Source of the DNA: Paraburkholderia sp. HP33-1
GTDB taxonomy: Bacteria; Pseudomonadota; Gammaproteobacteria; Burkholderiales; Burkholderiaceae
Assembly (NCBI RefSeq): GCF_021390595.1
Contig: NZ_JAJEJR010000002.1
Coordinates: forward strand, 682,001-746,000
Length of the DNA stretch: 64,000 nt
Direction: 5' to 3'
The notes under the pieces were generated by a model, which was not told the origin of the DNA, ran no database searches, and saw only the letters and a list, made by a program, of their open reading frames with translations. Positions 34,805 to 43,091 of the stretch are shown here, piece by piece; positions within the stretch are counted from its first letter, which is position 1; the number at the start of each line of letters is the position of its first letter. The position numbers were made by a program, and so were the translations under genes.

Positions 34805-35179
34805 GGGACGCTCCTCCGGTTATTTTGCAACGACGTTTGGGACTGCAGATGACTGGTGAAAGCGAGGCTGCGGCCTCGACGTTTGGCGGTGACGCTTCGA
34901 TCCGATGTTGCGCGAAGGGAATCGCCTAAATCACTTTGGTTGATTTAGTACAGCAGGCGCGCGGGCGCTCGTCAAGGAAATGTGAACACCGGAAAATTGA
35001 TGCGCAGGGAGCGGCGCGCGGGCTGGGAGCCTTGTGTGATAAGGCTTTGACGCTTTGTTGCAGTGCGGAGTGGAGCGCCTCCGCTTGGGGAAAGTCCTGG
35101 CTCGCCTGAAAGCTGTTTGAAGCCTTGGCGATGGGTTTTCAACGCAATTTGCTGCGTCGATCGGGGCGTTACGGCCACA
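34805..35179. other. Intergenic region upstream of frcB
   Basis: 375 bp without a gene, between frcB (start) and the end of the LacI-type gene. It contains the inverted repeat at 34926-34948 and presumably the frc promoter; nothing else is evident. Confidence 0.5.
34926..34948. promoter_or_regulatory. Putative operator of the fructose transporter operon
   Basis: CTAAATCA-N7-TGATTTAG, perfect 8-bp arms, 122 bp upstream of the frcB start codon in otherwise GC-rich DNA. Size and spacing suit a ROK or LacI dimer; the ROK protein of the same operon is the natural candidate. Confidence 0.55.
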
Positions 35180-36223
35180 TCAACGTGAACGCGGCGCGGC
35201 GGTCGACGCTCGCACGACCAGTTTCGGTTCGGACGAAATCCGCATCGGCACTCGCGCCGTCCCGTCCCGCACGTCACGTCCGCCCTGTCCGTACGACGTC
35301 TCGATCAGCTCGCGCAGCAGTTCCACTGCAAGCCCCGCAACCTCGACGGTCGGCACGGCCACCGTCGTCAGCGCGGGGCGCGACTCGCGCGCGAGCTGGA
35401 TGTCGGTGATGCCGATCACGGACAGATCGTCCGGTACGTGCAGGCCGAGGTCCGCGGCCGCGTACATCGCGCCGAGCGCGGGCAGGTCGTTGGTGGCGAA
35501 GATCGCGGTCAGTTGCGGATCGGCTTCGAGCAGCGCGCGCGCCGCGAGATAGCCGCCATGGAGCGTATCGACCGCATGCCGCACGCGACTCCTCGTCACG
35601 CCGGCCGCGCGCAATGCGTCGACGAAACCTTCGTAGCGCGCCGCGTGAATGCCCGACGCCTTGCTGCCGACGATCGCACCGAAGCGCCGATGCCCGAGTC
35701 CGAGCAGGTGCTCGCCGGCCAGCTTGCCGGCCAGCCGGAAATCGACTGCGACGCACGGCAGCCCCGGTGGTTCGGTGGGCCGCTCCCACATGCACAGCAC
35801 GACTGGCGTGCCGCGCGCTTCGGTCTTGTGCAGATCGGCGAAATCGAGGTTCGCGTTCGTCACAAGTACGCCTTCGGACAAGGTGCCGGCGATCTGGTCG
35901 AGGTACGCGCGGCCGGTCAGCGGATCTTCGTTCGTATTGCAGATGATCACGAAATGTCCGCTCGCGCGCGCAGCGCGTTCGACCGCGAGTGCGAACTCCG
36001 GATAGAACGGATTCGCGATGCTCGATACCATCAGCGCGAGCGTCGGCGCGCGGCCCTCGGCGAGCGCGCGCGCGGCGAGATGGGGGCGGTAGCCGAGCGC
36101 CGCGACCGCGTCGAGCACGCGTTGCCGGGTCGTTTCGCCGACGCGGCCACGCTTGCGCAGCACGTTGGACACCGTGGCTGGCGTGACGCCGGCGTGACGC
36201 GCGACTTCGCTGAGTGTGGGCAT
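35180..36223 (-). CDS. LacI-family transcriptional regulator
   Basis: 347 residues from the ATG at 36221-36223. LacI HTH at 1-50 (MPTLSEVARHAGVTPATVSN, VLRKRGRVGETTRQRVLDAV) with hinge helix HLAARALAEGR; then a periplasmic-binding-like effector domain (LALMVSSIANPFYPEFALAV, VVAL-type strands, FATNDLPALGAMYAA, LSVIGITDIQLARES). It diverges from the GH42/ABC operon, and a 16-bp palindrome lies between them at 36365. Effector is probably a galactoside or its product. Confidence 0.88.
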   Translation of the reverse strand: MPTLSEVARHAGVTPATVSNVLRKRGRVGETTRQRVLDAVAALGYRPHLAARALAEGRAPTLALMVSSIANPFYPEFALAVERAARASGHFVIICNTNEDPLTGRAYLDQIAGTLSEGVLVTNANLDFADLHKTEARGTPVVLCMWERPTEPPGLPCVAVDFRLAGKLAGEHLLGLGHRRFGAIVGSKASGIHAARYEGFVDALRAAGVTRSRVRHAVDTLHGGYLAARALLEADPQLTAIFATNDLPALGAMYAAADLGLHVPDDLSVIGITDIQLARESRPALTTVAVPTVEVAGLAVELLRELIETSYGQGGRDVRDGTARVPMRISSEPKLVVRASTAAPRSR

Positions 36224-36330
36224 GATGTTGTCAATATTTGGGATGGCTGTCCGACATTTGCATCGCGGCGTGAGGCGCGGCAACATCTGTCGTCAACCAA
36301 TGTACAAAACGATATCGGAGACAGACCCAA

Positions 36331-36356
36331 CGATCGCCTTGCGATCGATTTTTTCG
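36331..36356 (+). other. Terminator-like hairpin in the leader of the GH42/ABC operon
   Basis: CGATCGC-ctt-GCGATCG followed by ATTTTTTC, between the LacI gene and the operator palindrome. It could be an attenuator or a stop for transcription entering from upstream; if the promoter lies downstream of it, it has no role in the leader. Confidence 0.35.
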
Positions 36357-36364
36357 GTCTTGCT

Positions 36365-36380
36365 GATTAAGCGCTTAATC
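36365..36380. promoter_or_regulatory. LacI-type operator palindrome
   Basis: GATTAAGCGCTTAATC, a perfect 16-bp palindrome with the central CG typical of LacI-family operators, 37 bp upstream of the ATPase start and 141 bp upstream of the divergent LacI-type gene. Confidence 0.75.
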
Positions 36381-36417
36381 TCCGACTTCGCGCCGATTAA
36401 ATCACGGAGTCGATGCA

Positions 36418-37584
36418 ATGGCGAGCATTTCATTACGAGGCGTGCAGAAGGCGTATGGCGACGGTACGCCAGTGATTCGCAACGTCGATCTGGAGATTGG
36501 CGAAAACGAGTTCTGCGTGTTTCTCGGACCGTCGGGTTGCGGCAAGTCCACGCTGCTGCGCATGATCGCCGGGCTCGAGGATCTGACCGACGGCGACCTG
36601 TCGATCGGCGGGCAGATCGTCAACGACGTGCCAGCCGCACAACGCGGCGTCGCGATGGTGTTCCAGAGCTATGCGCTGTTTCCGCACATGAGCGTGTTCG
36701 AGAACATGGCGTTCGGCCTGAAACTCGCGAAGACCCCGAAGAATGAAATCGATCGCAAGGTGCGTGAAGCCGCGCGCATCCTGCAACTCGAGGCACTGCT
36801 CGAGCGCAAACCGAAGGCGCTGTCGGGCGGGCAGCGGCAGCGCGTCGCGATCGGCCGCGCGATCGTGCGCGAGCCCGGCGTGTTTCTGTTCGACGAACCG
36901 CTGTCCAATCTCGATGCAACCTTGCGCGGGCAAACGCGCGTCGAAATCGCGCGCCTGCATAAGCAGTTTGCGAAGGCGAGCGTGGTCTACGTGACGCACG
37001 ATCAGATCGAAGCGATGACGCTCGCCGACAAGATCGTGCTGCTGCATTCGGGCAAGGACACCGAGCGCTACGGCAGCATCGCGCAGATCGGCGCGCCGCT
37101 CGAGCTGTATCACCGTCCGACGAGCCGCTTCGTGGCGGGCTTTATCGGCTCGCCGCGAATGAATTTCCTGCCGGGCAAGGTGGCTTCACTCGATGCGCAA
37201 GGCGTGCTCGTCACGCTCGATCACACCGGCGAAAACGTGCGCGTACCGGTGAGCAGCGCGGGATTGCAACCAGCGCAGCCGGTCACGCTCGGCGTGCGTC
37301 CCGAGCATCTCGAGTTCGTCGATGCATCGGCGACCACGAACGCGGCGAGTTCTCAGGACGGCGTGCTCGGACGCACCGTATCGCTCGTCGAGCAGCTTGG
37401 CGAACACAGCTACGTTCACCTCGATCAACCCGGCGGCGCCGTGCTGATCGCCAAGGCGCCGGGCAACACCCGCCTCGCGCCCGGCGATCGCGCGAGCCTG
37501 CGGGTGCCCCGCACGGCCTGCCATCTGTTTACCGAAGACGGCTTTGCGGCCGCGTCGCTCGAATCCGTCGAACACTACGTTTGA
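36418..37584 (+). CDS. CUT1 sugar ABC transporter, ATP-binding protein (MalK/UgpC type)
   Basis: 388 residues. Walker [17 protein letters not shown], signature [15 protein letters not shown], Walker [17 protein letters not shown], switch [16 protein letters not shown]; the C-terminal third is the TOBE regulatory domain ([23 protein letters not shown]). It powers import through the two permeases at 40981-42817. It is the first gene after the LacI operator, so the operon order is ATPase, beta-galactosidase, binding protein, permeases. Confidence 0.9.
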   Translation: MASISLRGVQKAYGDGTPVIRNVDLEIGENEFCVFLGPSGCGKSTLLRMIAGLEDLTDGDLSIGGQIVNDVPAAQRGVAMVFQSYALFPHMSVFENMAFGLKLAKTPKNEIDRKVREAARILQLEALLERKPKALSGGQRQRVAIGRAIVREPGVFLFDEPLSNLDATLRGQTRVEIARLHKQFAKASVVYVTHDQIEAMTLADKIVLLHSGKDTERYGSIAQIGAPLELYHRPTSRFVAGFIGSPRMNFLPGKVASLDAQGVLVTLDHTGENVRVPVSSAGLQPAQPVTLGVRPEHLEFVDASATTNAASSQDGVLGRTVSLVEQLGEHSYVHLDQPGGAVLIAKAPGNTRLAPGDRASLRVPRTACHLFTEDGFAAASLESVEHYV

Positions 37585-37604
37585 AGAACATTGGGGACAT
37601 AGGG

Positions 37605-39581
37605 ATGCGTATTGGAGTCTGTTATTACCCGGAGCACTGGCCCGAGTCGATGTGGGAAGACGACGCGCGCCGGATGAAAGCACTCGGCATCGCACATGTG
37701 CGGATCGCGGAATTCGCGTGGAGCCGGATCGAGCCGACGCCCGGCGAATACGATTGGGGCTGGCTCGATCGCGCAGTCGATGTACTCGGCGCCGCTGGCC
37801 TGAAAGTGGTCATGTGCACGCCGACCGCGACGCCGCCGAAGTGGCTGATCGATCGTCATCCGGACATCCTGCCGGTCGGCGCCGATGGACGTCCGCGCGC
37901 GTTCGGCTCGCGGCGTCATTACGACTTCTCCTCGCCCGCTTATTTCGAAGCATCGAGGCGCATCTGCACGGCGGTGGCCGAACGCTATGGCAAGCATCCG
38001 GCGGTCGCGTACTGGCAGACCGATAACGAATTCGGCTGCCATCACACGGTGGTCAGCTATTCGCCGGCGGCGCTCGCGCGCTTTCGCGAGTGGCTGAAGG
38101 CGCGTTATCGCACGATCGAGGCGCTCAACGAGGCGTGGGGCACCGTGTTCTGGAGCATGGAGTATCGCAGCTTCGACGAAATCGACGCCCCCGTCGGCAC
38201 CGTGACCGAAGCGCATCCGTCGCATCGGCTCGACTACCGGCGCTTCGCATCTGACGAAGTGGCGCGCTACAACCGCATGCAGGTCGAGATCATTCGCGCG
38301 CATTCGCCAGGGCGGCCCGTCGCGCACAACTTCATGCAGCTTTTCACCGAGTTCGATCATTACAAGGTCGCGGCCGATCTCGATGTCGCAACGTGGGACA
38401 GCTATCCGCTCGGCGCGCTCGAAGAGCAGTGGTTCGCGCCGGACATCAAGGCGCGCTGGTTGCGCAGCGGTCACCCGGATTTTGCGTCGTTCAATCACGA
38501 CGTGTATCGCGGCATGTCGAAGCTGCCGTTCTGGGTCATGGAGCAGCAGCCGGGACCGGTGAACTGGGCGCAGTGGAATCCCGCGCCGCTGCCGGGCATG
38601 GTGCGGCTGTGGAGCTGGGAAGCGTTCGCGCACGGCGCGGGCTGCGTGTCGTATTTCCGCTGGCGTCAGGCGCCGTTCGCGCAGGAGCAGATGCATGCGG
38701 GGCTCAATACGCCCGATAACCGGCTCGATGTCGGCGGGAATGAAGCGGCGCAGGTGGCTTCAGACATTCGCACGGTGCTCGCCGCCAATGCCGACGCGAA
38801 TGCGGCCATCCGCTCGAAAGTCGCGCTCGTCTACGACTACGAAGCGAAGTGGTTGTTCGAGATTCATCCGCAGGGCGCGGACTTTCACTATCCGCGTTTC
38901 GCGTTCGAGTACTACTCGGCGTTGCGCGCGCTCGGACTCGACGTCGACGTCGTGCCGGCCGATGCATCGTTCGATGGCTATAGCCTGATCGTCGTGCCGC
39001 CATTGCCGGTCGTGCCCGACGACCTCGCCGGGCGCCTTGCACGCTCGGGCGCGCAAGTGGTGATCGGTCCGCGCACCGGATCGAAGACGCGCGACCTGCA
39101 GATTCCGGCGAATCTGCCGCCTGGCGCATTGTCGTCGGTGCTACCGCTGCGCGTGTGGCGCGTCGAATCGATGCGGCCGAACGTGACGGAAGCGGTGGTG
39201 CTCGAACAGAAGGGCGGTGCGGCCGATGGTGTCGCTCGCCACTGGCGCGATTTCATCGACAGCGATGCATCGTCGGCGCTCGAAGTGCGCGCGCGTTTCG
39301 CGGACGGTCATCCGGCATACGTGCGAAGCGGCCCGTTTCACTACTTCGCGAGCCTGTTCGACGACGCGCTGACGGTGCATCTGTTCGCGCAGATCGCACG
39401 GGAAGCGGGCCTCGAAACGCAGGCGCTCGGCGACAGCGTGCGCATCAGCCGACGCGGCGCGCTGACCTACGTGTTCAACTATGGAGATCAGGTCCATACG
39501 CTCGACAACATTCCCGACGACGCATTCGTGATAGGTTCACGCGAGGTGGCGCCGCAAGGTGTAGCGATCTACCGCTCGTAA
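37605..39581 (+). CDS. GH42 beta-galactosidase
   Basis: 658 residues, full length for GH42: catalytic TIM barrel, trimerisation domain and small beta C-terminal domain. The N-terminus [20 protein letters not shown] and [12 protein letters not shown] are typical. Catalytic acid/base Glu142 lies in TDNEFGCHH, and nucleophile Glu313 in FWVMEQQPG. No signal peptide, so it acts in the cytoplasm on imported beta-galactosides (galacto-oligosaccharides, plant galactan fragments or lactose-like sugars). It lies 20 bp after the ATPase gene, with GGGG before the ATG. Confidence 0.92.
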   Translation: MRIGVCYYPEHWPESMWEDDARRMKALGIAHVRIAEFAWSRIEPTPGEYDWGWLDRAVDVLGAAGLKVVMCTPTATPPKWLIDRHPDILPVGADGRPRAFGSRRHYDFSSPAYFEASRRICTAVAERYGKHPAVAYWQTDNEFGCHHTVVSYSPAALARFREWLKARYRTIEALNEAWGTVFWSMEYRSFDEIDAPVGTVTEAHPSHRLDYRRFASDEVARYNRMQVEIIRAHSPGRPVAHNFMQLFTEFDHYKVAADLDVATWDSYPLGALEEQWFAPDIKARWLRSGHPDFASFNHDVYRGMSKLPFWVMEQQPGPVNWAQWNPAPLPGMVRLWSWEAFAHGAGCVSYFRWRQAPFAQEQMHAGLNTPDNRLDVGGNEAAQVASDIRTVLAANADANAAIRSKVALVYDYEAKWLFEIHPQGADFHYPRFAFEYYSALRALGLDVDVVPADASFDGYSLIVVPPLPVVPDDLAGRLARSGAQVVIGPRTGSKTRDLQIPANLPPGALSSVLPLRVWRVESMRPNVTEAVVLEQKGGAADGVARHWRDFIDSDASSALEVRARFADGHPAYVRSGPFHYFASLFDDALTVHLFAQIAREAGLETQALGDSVRISRRGALTYVFNYGDQVHTLDNIPDDAFVIGSREVAPQGVAIYRS

Positions 39582-39669
39582 TAGAAGTCCAGCCGTAGCA
39601 ACTCCACGCAGTCATTCGAAACAGAAGCGACAACGTCGCAAAAACCTTGGAATAAAGGAGACAGTCAGA

Positions 39670-40923
39670 ATGAAACTGAAACCACGCAAGATTCTGCTGG
39701 CGCTCGCGCTGGCCGCGGTCGCCGCGGGGACCTCCGTCGTCAGCACCGCACAGGCGGGCACGCTCGCGCTGAATATCGCGTACAAGGGCGCGAGCCAGCG
39801 GGCGGTGTGGCAGCAGGTGGTCGACGAGTTCAAGAAGGCACATCCCGGGATCGACGTGAAGGTGTCGTTCATCGACGAGGAGGCCTACAAGGTTCAGTTG
39901 CCGGGGTGGCTTTCGACTGTCGCACCCGATATCGTCAACTGGCACGACGGCGAACGGATGGCGTATTACGCGCAGCGCGGCCTGTTCGAGGATCTGACTG
40001 GCGACTGGCAGAAGAACGGCTGGAACGAGATGTATGCGTCGACGAAGGAAGCATCGTCGTACAAGGGCAAGCAGTATGCCGCGCCGACCGTGTACTACTC
40101 GTGGGGGATGTTCTATCGCAAGGATCTGTTCGAGAAGGCCGGCATCAAGGGCGAGCCGAAAACATGGGACGAGTTTCTCGATGCCTCCAAAAAGCTCAAG
40201 GCCGCCGGCATTACGCCGATCGCGGTGGCGGGGCGTGACGCGTGGACGCTCGCCGGCTGGTTCGATTATCTCGATCTGCGCCTGAACGGCAACGCGTTTC
40301 ATCAGAAGCTGATGGCCGGCGAGATTCCGTACACCGATCCGCGCGTGAAGAAGGTCTATACGACGTGGAAGCAATTGATCGACGACGGCTACTTCATCAA
40401 CAATTCGCTGTCCTACGATCTCGACGCGGTGCAGCCGTTCCTGTTCCAGGGCAAGGCTGCCATGATGCTGATGGGTACGTTCATCGCGGCCGGTTTCCCG
40501 GATAACGTGAAGCCGCAAATGGGGTACTTCCAGTTCCCGATCATCGACTCCAAGGTGCCGACCGCCGAGGATGGGCCGGTTGAATCGCTCCATATTCCGT
40601 CGAAGGCGAAGAACAAGTCCGATGCGCACACGTTCCTTGCTTTCGTCGAGACACCCGAGATCGGCGCACAACTCGCCAAAGGACTCGGCTCATTGTCGGC
40701 GAACAGCAAGTCGCCGGAGCCGGAAGATCCGATTTCGAAGATCGGTTTCCAGATCCTGTCGAATACGAAGGGCGGTATTGCGCAGTTCTATGATCGCGAC
40801 ATGACGAAGGAAATGGCCGACGAAGGGATGAAGGGGATGCAGCAGTTCGTCTCCGATCCGTCGAAACTCGACGACATCCTTGCGCAGCTCGAGCAGACGC
40901 GTCAGCGTATCTACAAGAAGTGA
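39670..40923 (+). CDS. CUT1 sugar ABC transporter, periplasmic binding protein
   Basis: 417 residues. Signal peptide about 1-29 (ILLALALAAVAAGTSVVSTAQA) and a family 1 solute-binding fold: VVDEFKKAHPGIDVKVSFID, WLSTVAPDIVNWHDGERMAY, the central AAPTVYYSWGMFYRKDLFEK, and TWDEFLDASKKLKAAGITPIA. Paired with GH42, it probably binds beta-galactosides. It precedes the permeases, separated by a GC-rich hairpin. Confidence 0.9.
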   Translation: MKLKPRKILLALALAAVAAGTSVVSTAQAGTLALNIAYKGASQRAVWQQVVDEFKKAHPGIDVKVSFIDEEAYKVQLPGWLSTVAPDIVNWHDGERMAYYAQRGLFEDLTGDWQKNGWNEMYASTKEASSYKGKQYAAPTVYYSWGMFYRKDLFEKAGIKGEPKTWDEFLDASKKLKAAGITPIAVAGRDAWTLAGWFDYLDLRLNGNAFHQKLMAGEIPYTDPRVKKVYTTWKQLIDDGYFINNSLSYDLDAVQPFLFQGKAAMMLMGTFIAAGFPDNVKPQMGYFQFPIIDSKVPTAEDGPVESLHIPSKAKNKSDAHTFLAFVETPEIGAQLAKGLGSLSANSKSPEPEDPISKIGFQILSNTKGGIAQFYDRDMTKEMADEGMKGMQQFVSDPSKLDDILAQLEQTRQRIYKK

Positions 40924-40929
40924 GCGGCG

Positions 40930-40945
40930 GCGGCCGCGAGGCCGC
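40930..40945. other. Intercistronic hairpin after the sugar-binding protein gene
   Basis: GCGGCC-gcga-GGCCGC immediately after the stop at 40923, with no T-run. It resembles hairpins that stabilise upstream mRNA for abundant binding proteins. Confidence 0.45.
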
Positions 40946-40980
40946 TGTCCGATGCATCAGAATGGATCGGGAGATTGATC

Positions 40981-41955
40981 GTGTCGCATTCCGTCAGCCG
41001 TCATAGCGTCGGCGCTCCTGTTGAATCCGGCGGCCCGGGCTTGCCGGCGTCCGGCGGCGCGTTGGGCGGCGCGTCTGCCGCGTCGCGCCGGCGCGGGCCG
41101 ACGCCGACCGCGCGGCGGCAGCGCCGCGCCGCGTTCCTGTTTCTGGCGCCGGCCTGCTTCATGGTGGCCGTGTACGTCGTGTGGCCGATCCTCTCGACGA
41201 TCCGTCTGAGCTTCTTCAACTGGGATGGGATGACCGAGCCGACCTTCATCGGCCTCGCGAACTATATCGAGCTGGTCCACACGCCGACGTTCTATACCGC
41301 GCTGAAGAACAACCTGATCTGGCTCGTGCTGTTTCTGTTCGCACCGCCGATGGGCCTCGCGGTCGCGCTGTATCTGAACCAGGCGGTGGCGGGCATCCGC
41401 ATCGTCAAATCGCTGTTCTTCGCGCCGTTCGTGTTGTCGGGCGTCGTGGTCGGGCTGATCTTTTCATGGTTTTACGATCCGACCTTCGGCCTGCTCGCGA
41501 TGATGCTCGGCCACGGCGTGCCGGTGCTTGGCGATCCGCGCTACGCGACGTTCGGCATCGTGTTCGCGGCACTGTGGCCGCAAACCGCGTACTGCATGAT
41601 TCTTTATCTGACCGGCTTGACCACGTTGAACGCGGAGCAGATCGAAGCCGCGCGAATGGAAGGCGCGCACGGCTGGTCGATGCTGTGGCATGTGATCCTG
41701 CCGCAATTGCGACCTACGACGTTCATGGCGATCGTCGTGACGATCATCGGCGCGCTGCGCAGCTTCGATCTGATTTCGGTGATGACGGGCGGCGGTCCGT
41801 TCGAAAGCTCGACGGTGCTCGCCTACTTCATGTACGACCAGGCAATCAAGTATTACCGCATCGGCTATTCGGCGGCGATCGCGGTGGTGCTGTTCGGCAT
41901 CATGCTCGTCTACATCGTCTATCACCTGCGGCGGATGCTGCGCGCCGAGCAATAA
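40981..41955 (+). CDS. CUT1 sugar ABC transporter, permease 1
   Basis: 324 residues from GTG 40981, chosen because GGGAGA lies 6 bp upstream; a TTG at 40975 would be too close. After a Gly/Arg-rich cytoplasmic N-terminus, six helices follow (AAFLFLAPACFMVAVYVVWP and others). The EAA loop reads EQIEAARMEGAHGWSMLWHV with ILPQLRPT, where the ATPase docks. Stop is 10 bp from the second permease. Confidence 0.9.
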   Translation: MSHSVSRHSVGAPVESGGPGLPASGGALGGASAASRRRGPTPTARRQRRAAFLFLAPACFMVAVYVVWPILSTIRLSFFNWDGMTEPTFIGLANYIELVHTPTFYTALKNNLIWLVLFLFAPPMGLAVALYLNQAVAGIRIVKSLFFAPFVLSGVVVGLIFSWFYDPTFGLLAMMLGHGVPVLGDPRYATFGIVFAALWPQTAYCMILYLTGLTTLNAEQIEAARMEGAHGWSMLWHVILPQLRPTTFMAIVVTIIGALRSFDLISVMTGGGPFESSTVLAYFMYDQAIKYYRIGYSAAIAVVLFGIMLVYIVYHLRRMLRAEQ

Positions 41956-41965
41956 GGAGCCGCTG

Positions 41966-42817
41966 ATGTTTCCGATTCCGATCGACAAATGGAAGCCCGC
42001 CACGCGGCGCGCGTACAAACTGACGTTGCCGATTGCACTCTTGATCTGGCTGCTGCCGATGATCGCGGTGCTGGTCACGTCGGTGCGTTCAACCGAAGAA
42101 CTGAGCGAGGGCAACTACTGGGGATGGCCGAAGCACTTCGCGATGTTCGATAACTATCGCGAGGCCTTGACCACTTCGCCGATGCTGCACTACTTCTGGA
42201 ATAGCGTGCTGATTACGGTGCCGTCGGTAGTGGGTTCGATTGCCCTCGCGGCGATGGCAGGCTTTGCGTTGGCGATTTATCGCTTTCGCGGAAATTCGAC
42301 GTTGTTCGCGACGTTCGTCGCGGGCAATTTCGTGCCGATCCAGGTGCTGATGATTCCGGTACGCGACCTGTCGTTGCAACTCGGGTTGTTCAATACCGTG
42401 AGCGCGTTGATTCTGTTTCATGTGTCGTTCCAGACCGGCTTTTGTGCGCTGTTTCTGCGCAACTTCATCAAGCAGTTGCCGTTCGAACTGGTGGAGGCGG
42501 CGCGCATCGAAGGGGCGAACGAGTGGACCGTGTTCTTCAGGATCGTGCTGCCGCTGATTCGTCCCGCGCTCGCGGCGTTGTCGATCCTCGTGTTCACGTT
42601 TGTCTGGAACGACTATTTCTGGGCGTTGTGTTTGACGCAAGGCGATGACGCCGCGCCGATCACCGTTGGCGTGGCGGCGCTGAAAGGGCAGTGGACGACC
42701 GCGTGGAATCTCGTTTCGGCGGGATCGATTCTGGCGGCGTTGCCGTCGGTCGCGATGTTCTTCGCGATGCAGAAGCATTTTGTCGCGGGCTTGACGTTTG
42801 GTGCGACGAAGGGGTGA
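41966..42817 (+). CDS. CUT1 sugar ABC transporter, permease 2
   Basis: 283 residues, six helices. EAA loop: ELVEAARIEGANEWTVFFRI followed by VLPLIRPALA. It pairs with permease 1 to form the heterodimeric channel. A GGAG lies upstream of the ATG at 41966. It is the last gene of the operon; a hairpin at 43049 lies between it and the converging lipoprotein gene. Confidence 0.9.
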   Translation: MFPIPIDKWKPATRRAYKLTLPIALLIWLLPMIAVLVTSVRSTEELSEGNYWGWPKHFAMFDNYREALTTSPMLHYFWNSVLITVPSVVGSIALAAMAGFALAIYRFRGNSTLFATFVAGNFVPIQVLMIPVRDLSLQLGLFNTVSALILFHVSFQTGFCALFLRNFIKQLPFELVEAARIEGANEWTVFFRIVLPLIRPALAALSILVFTFVWNDYFWALCLTQGDDAAPITVGVAALKGQWTTAWNLVSAGSILAALPSVAMFFAMQKHFVAGLTFGATKG

Positions 42818-43048
42818 TGCTGTTCATCGCCGCATTCAACGCTGCACGTGCACTATCGAGCGGCCGCTTGCCTTCGCTTGCTTTGCTCGCAAGTTCCGCG
42901 GCCGCTGCCATCCACGGATGAGCCAACGCGACGACGCTCGCGCTTGCGGCATAGGCATCTGGATGCCGCATTGTTCCGGCGCTGCGATGCCTTAACAAGG
43001 CAACTTCTCCTACTGGTATTGCCGATACCTCTATCAACCTGCAAATGA

Positions 43049-43080
43049 GGCCTTCCTCCCTGAGAGCAGGAAGGAAGGCC
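43049..43080. terminator. Hairpin between converging operons, probable bidirectional terminator
   Basis: GGCCTTCCT ... AGGAAGGCC, a 9-bp stem with a 14-nt loop, 11 bp beyond the lipoprotein stop and 230 bp beyond the permease stop. T-runs on either side are short, so it is only a moderate candidate. Confidence 0.5.
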
Positions 43081-43091
43081 GTTTGCCGCTA

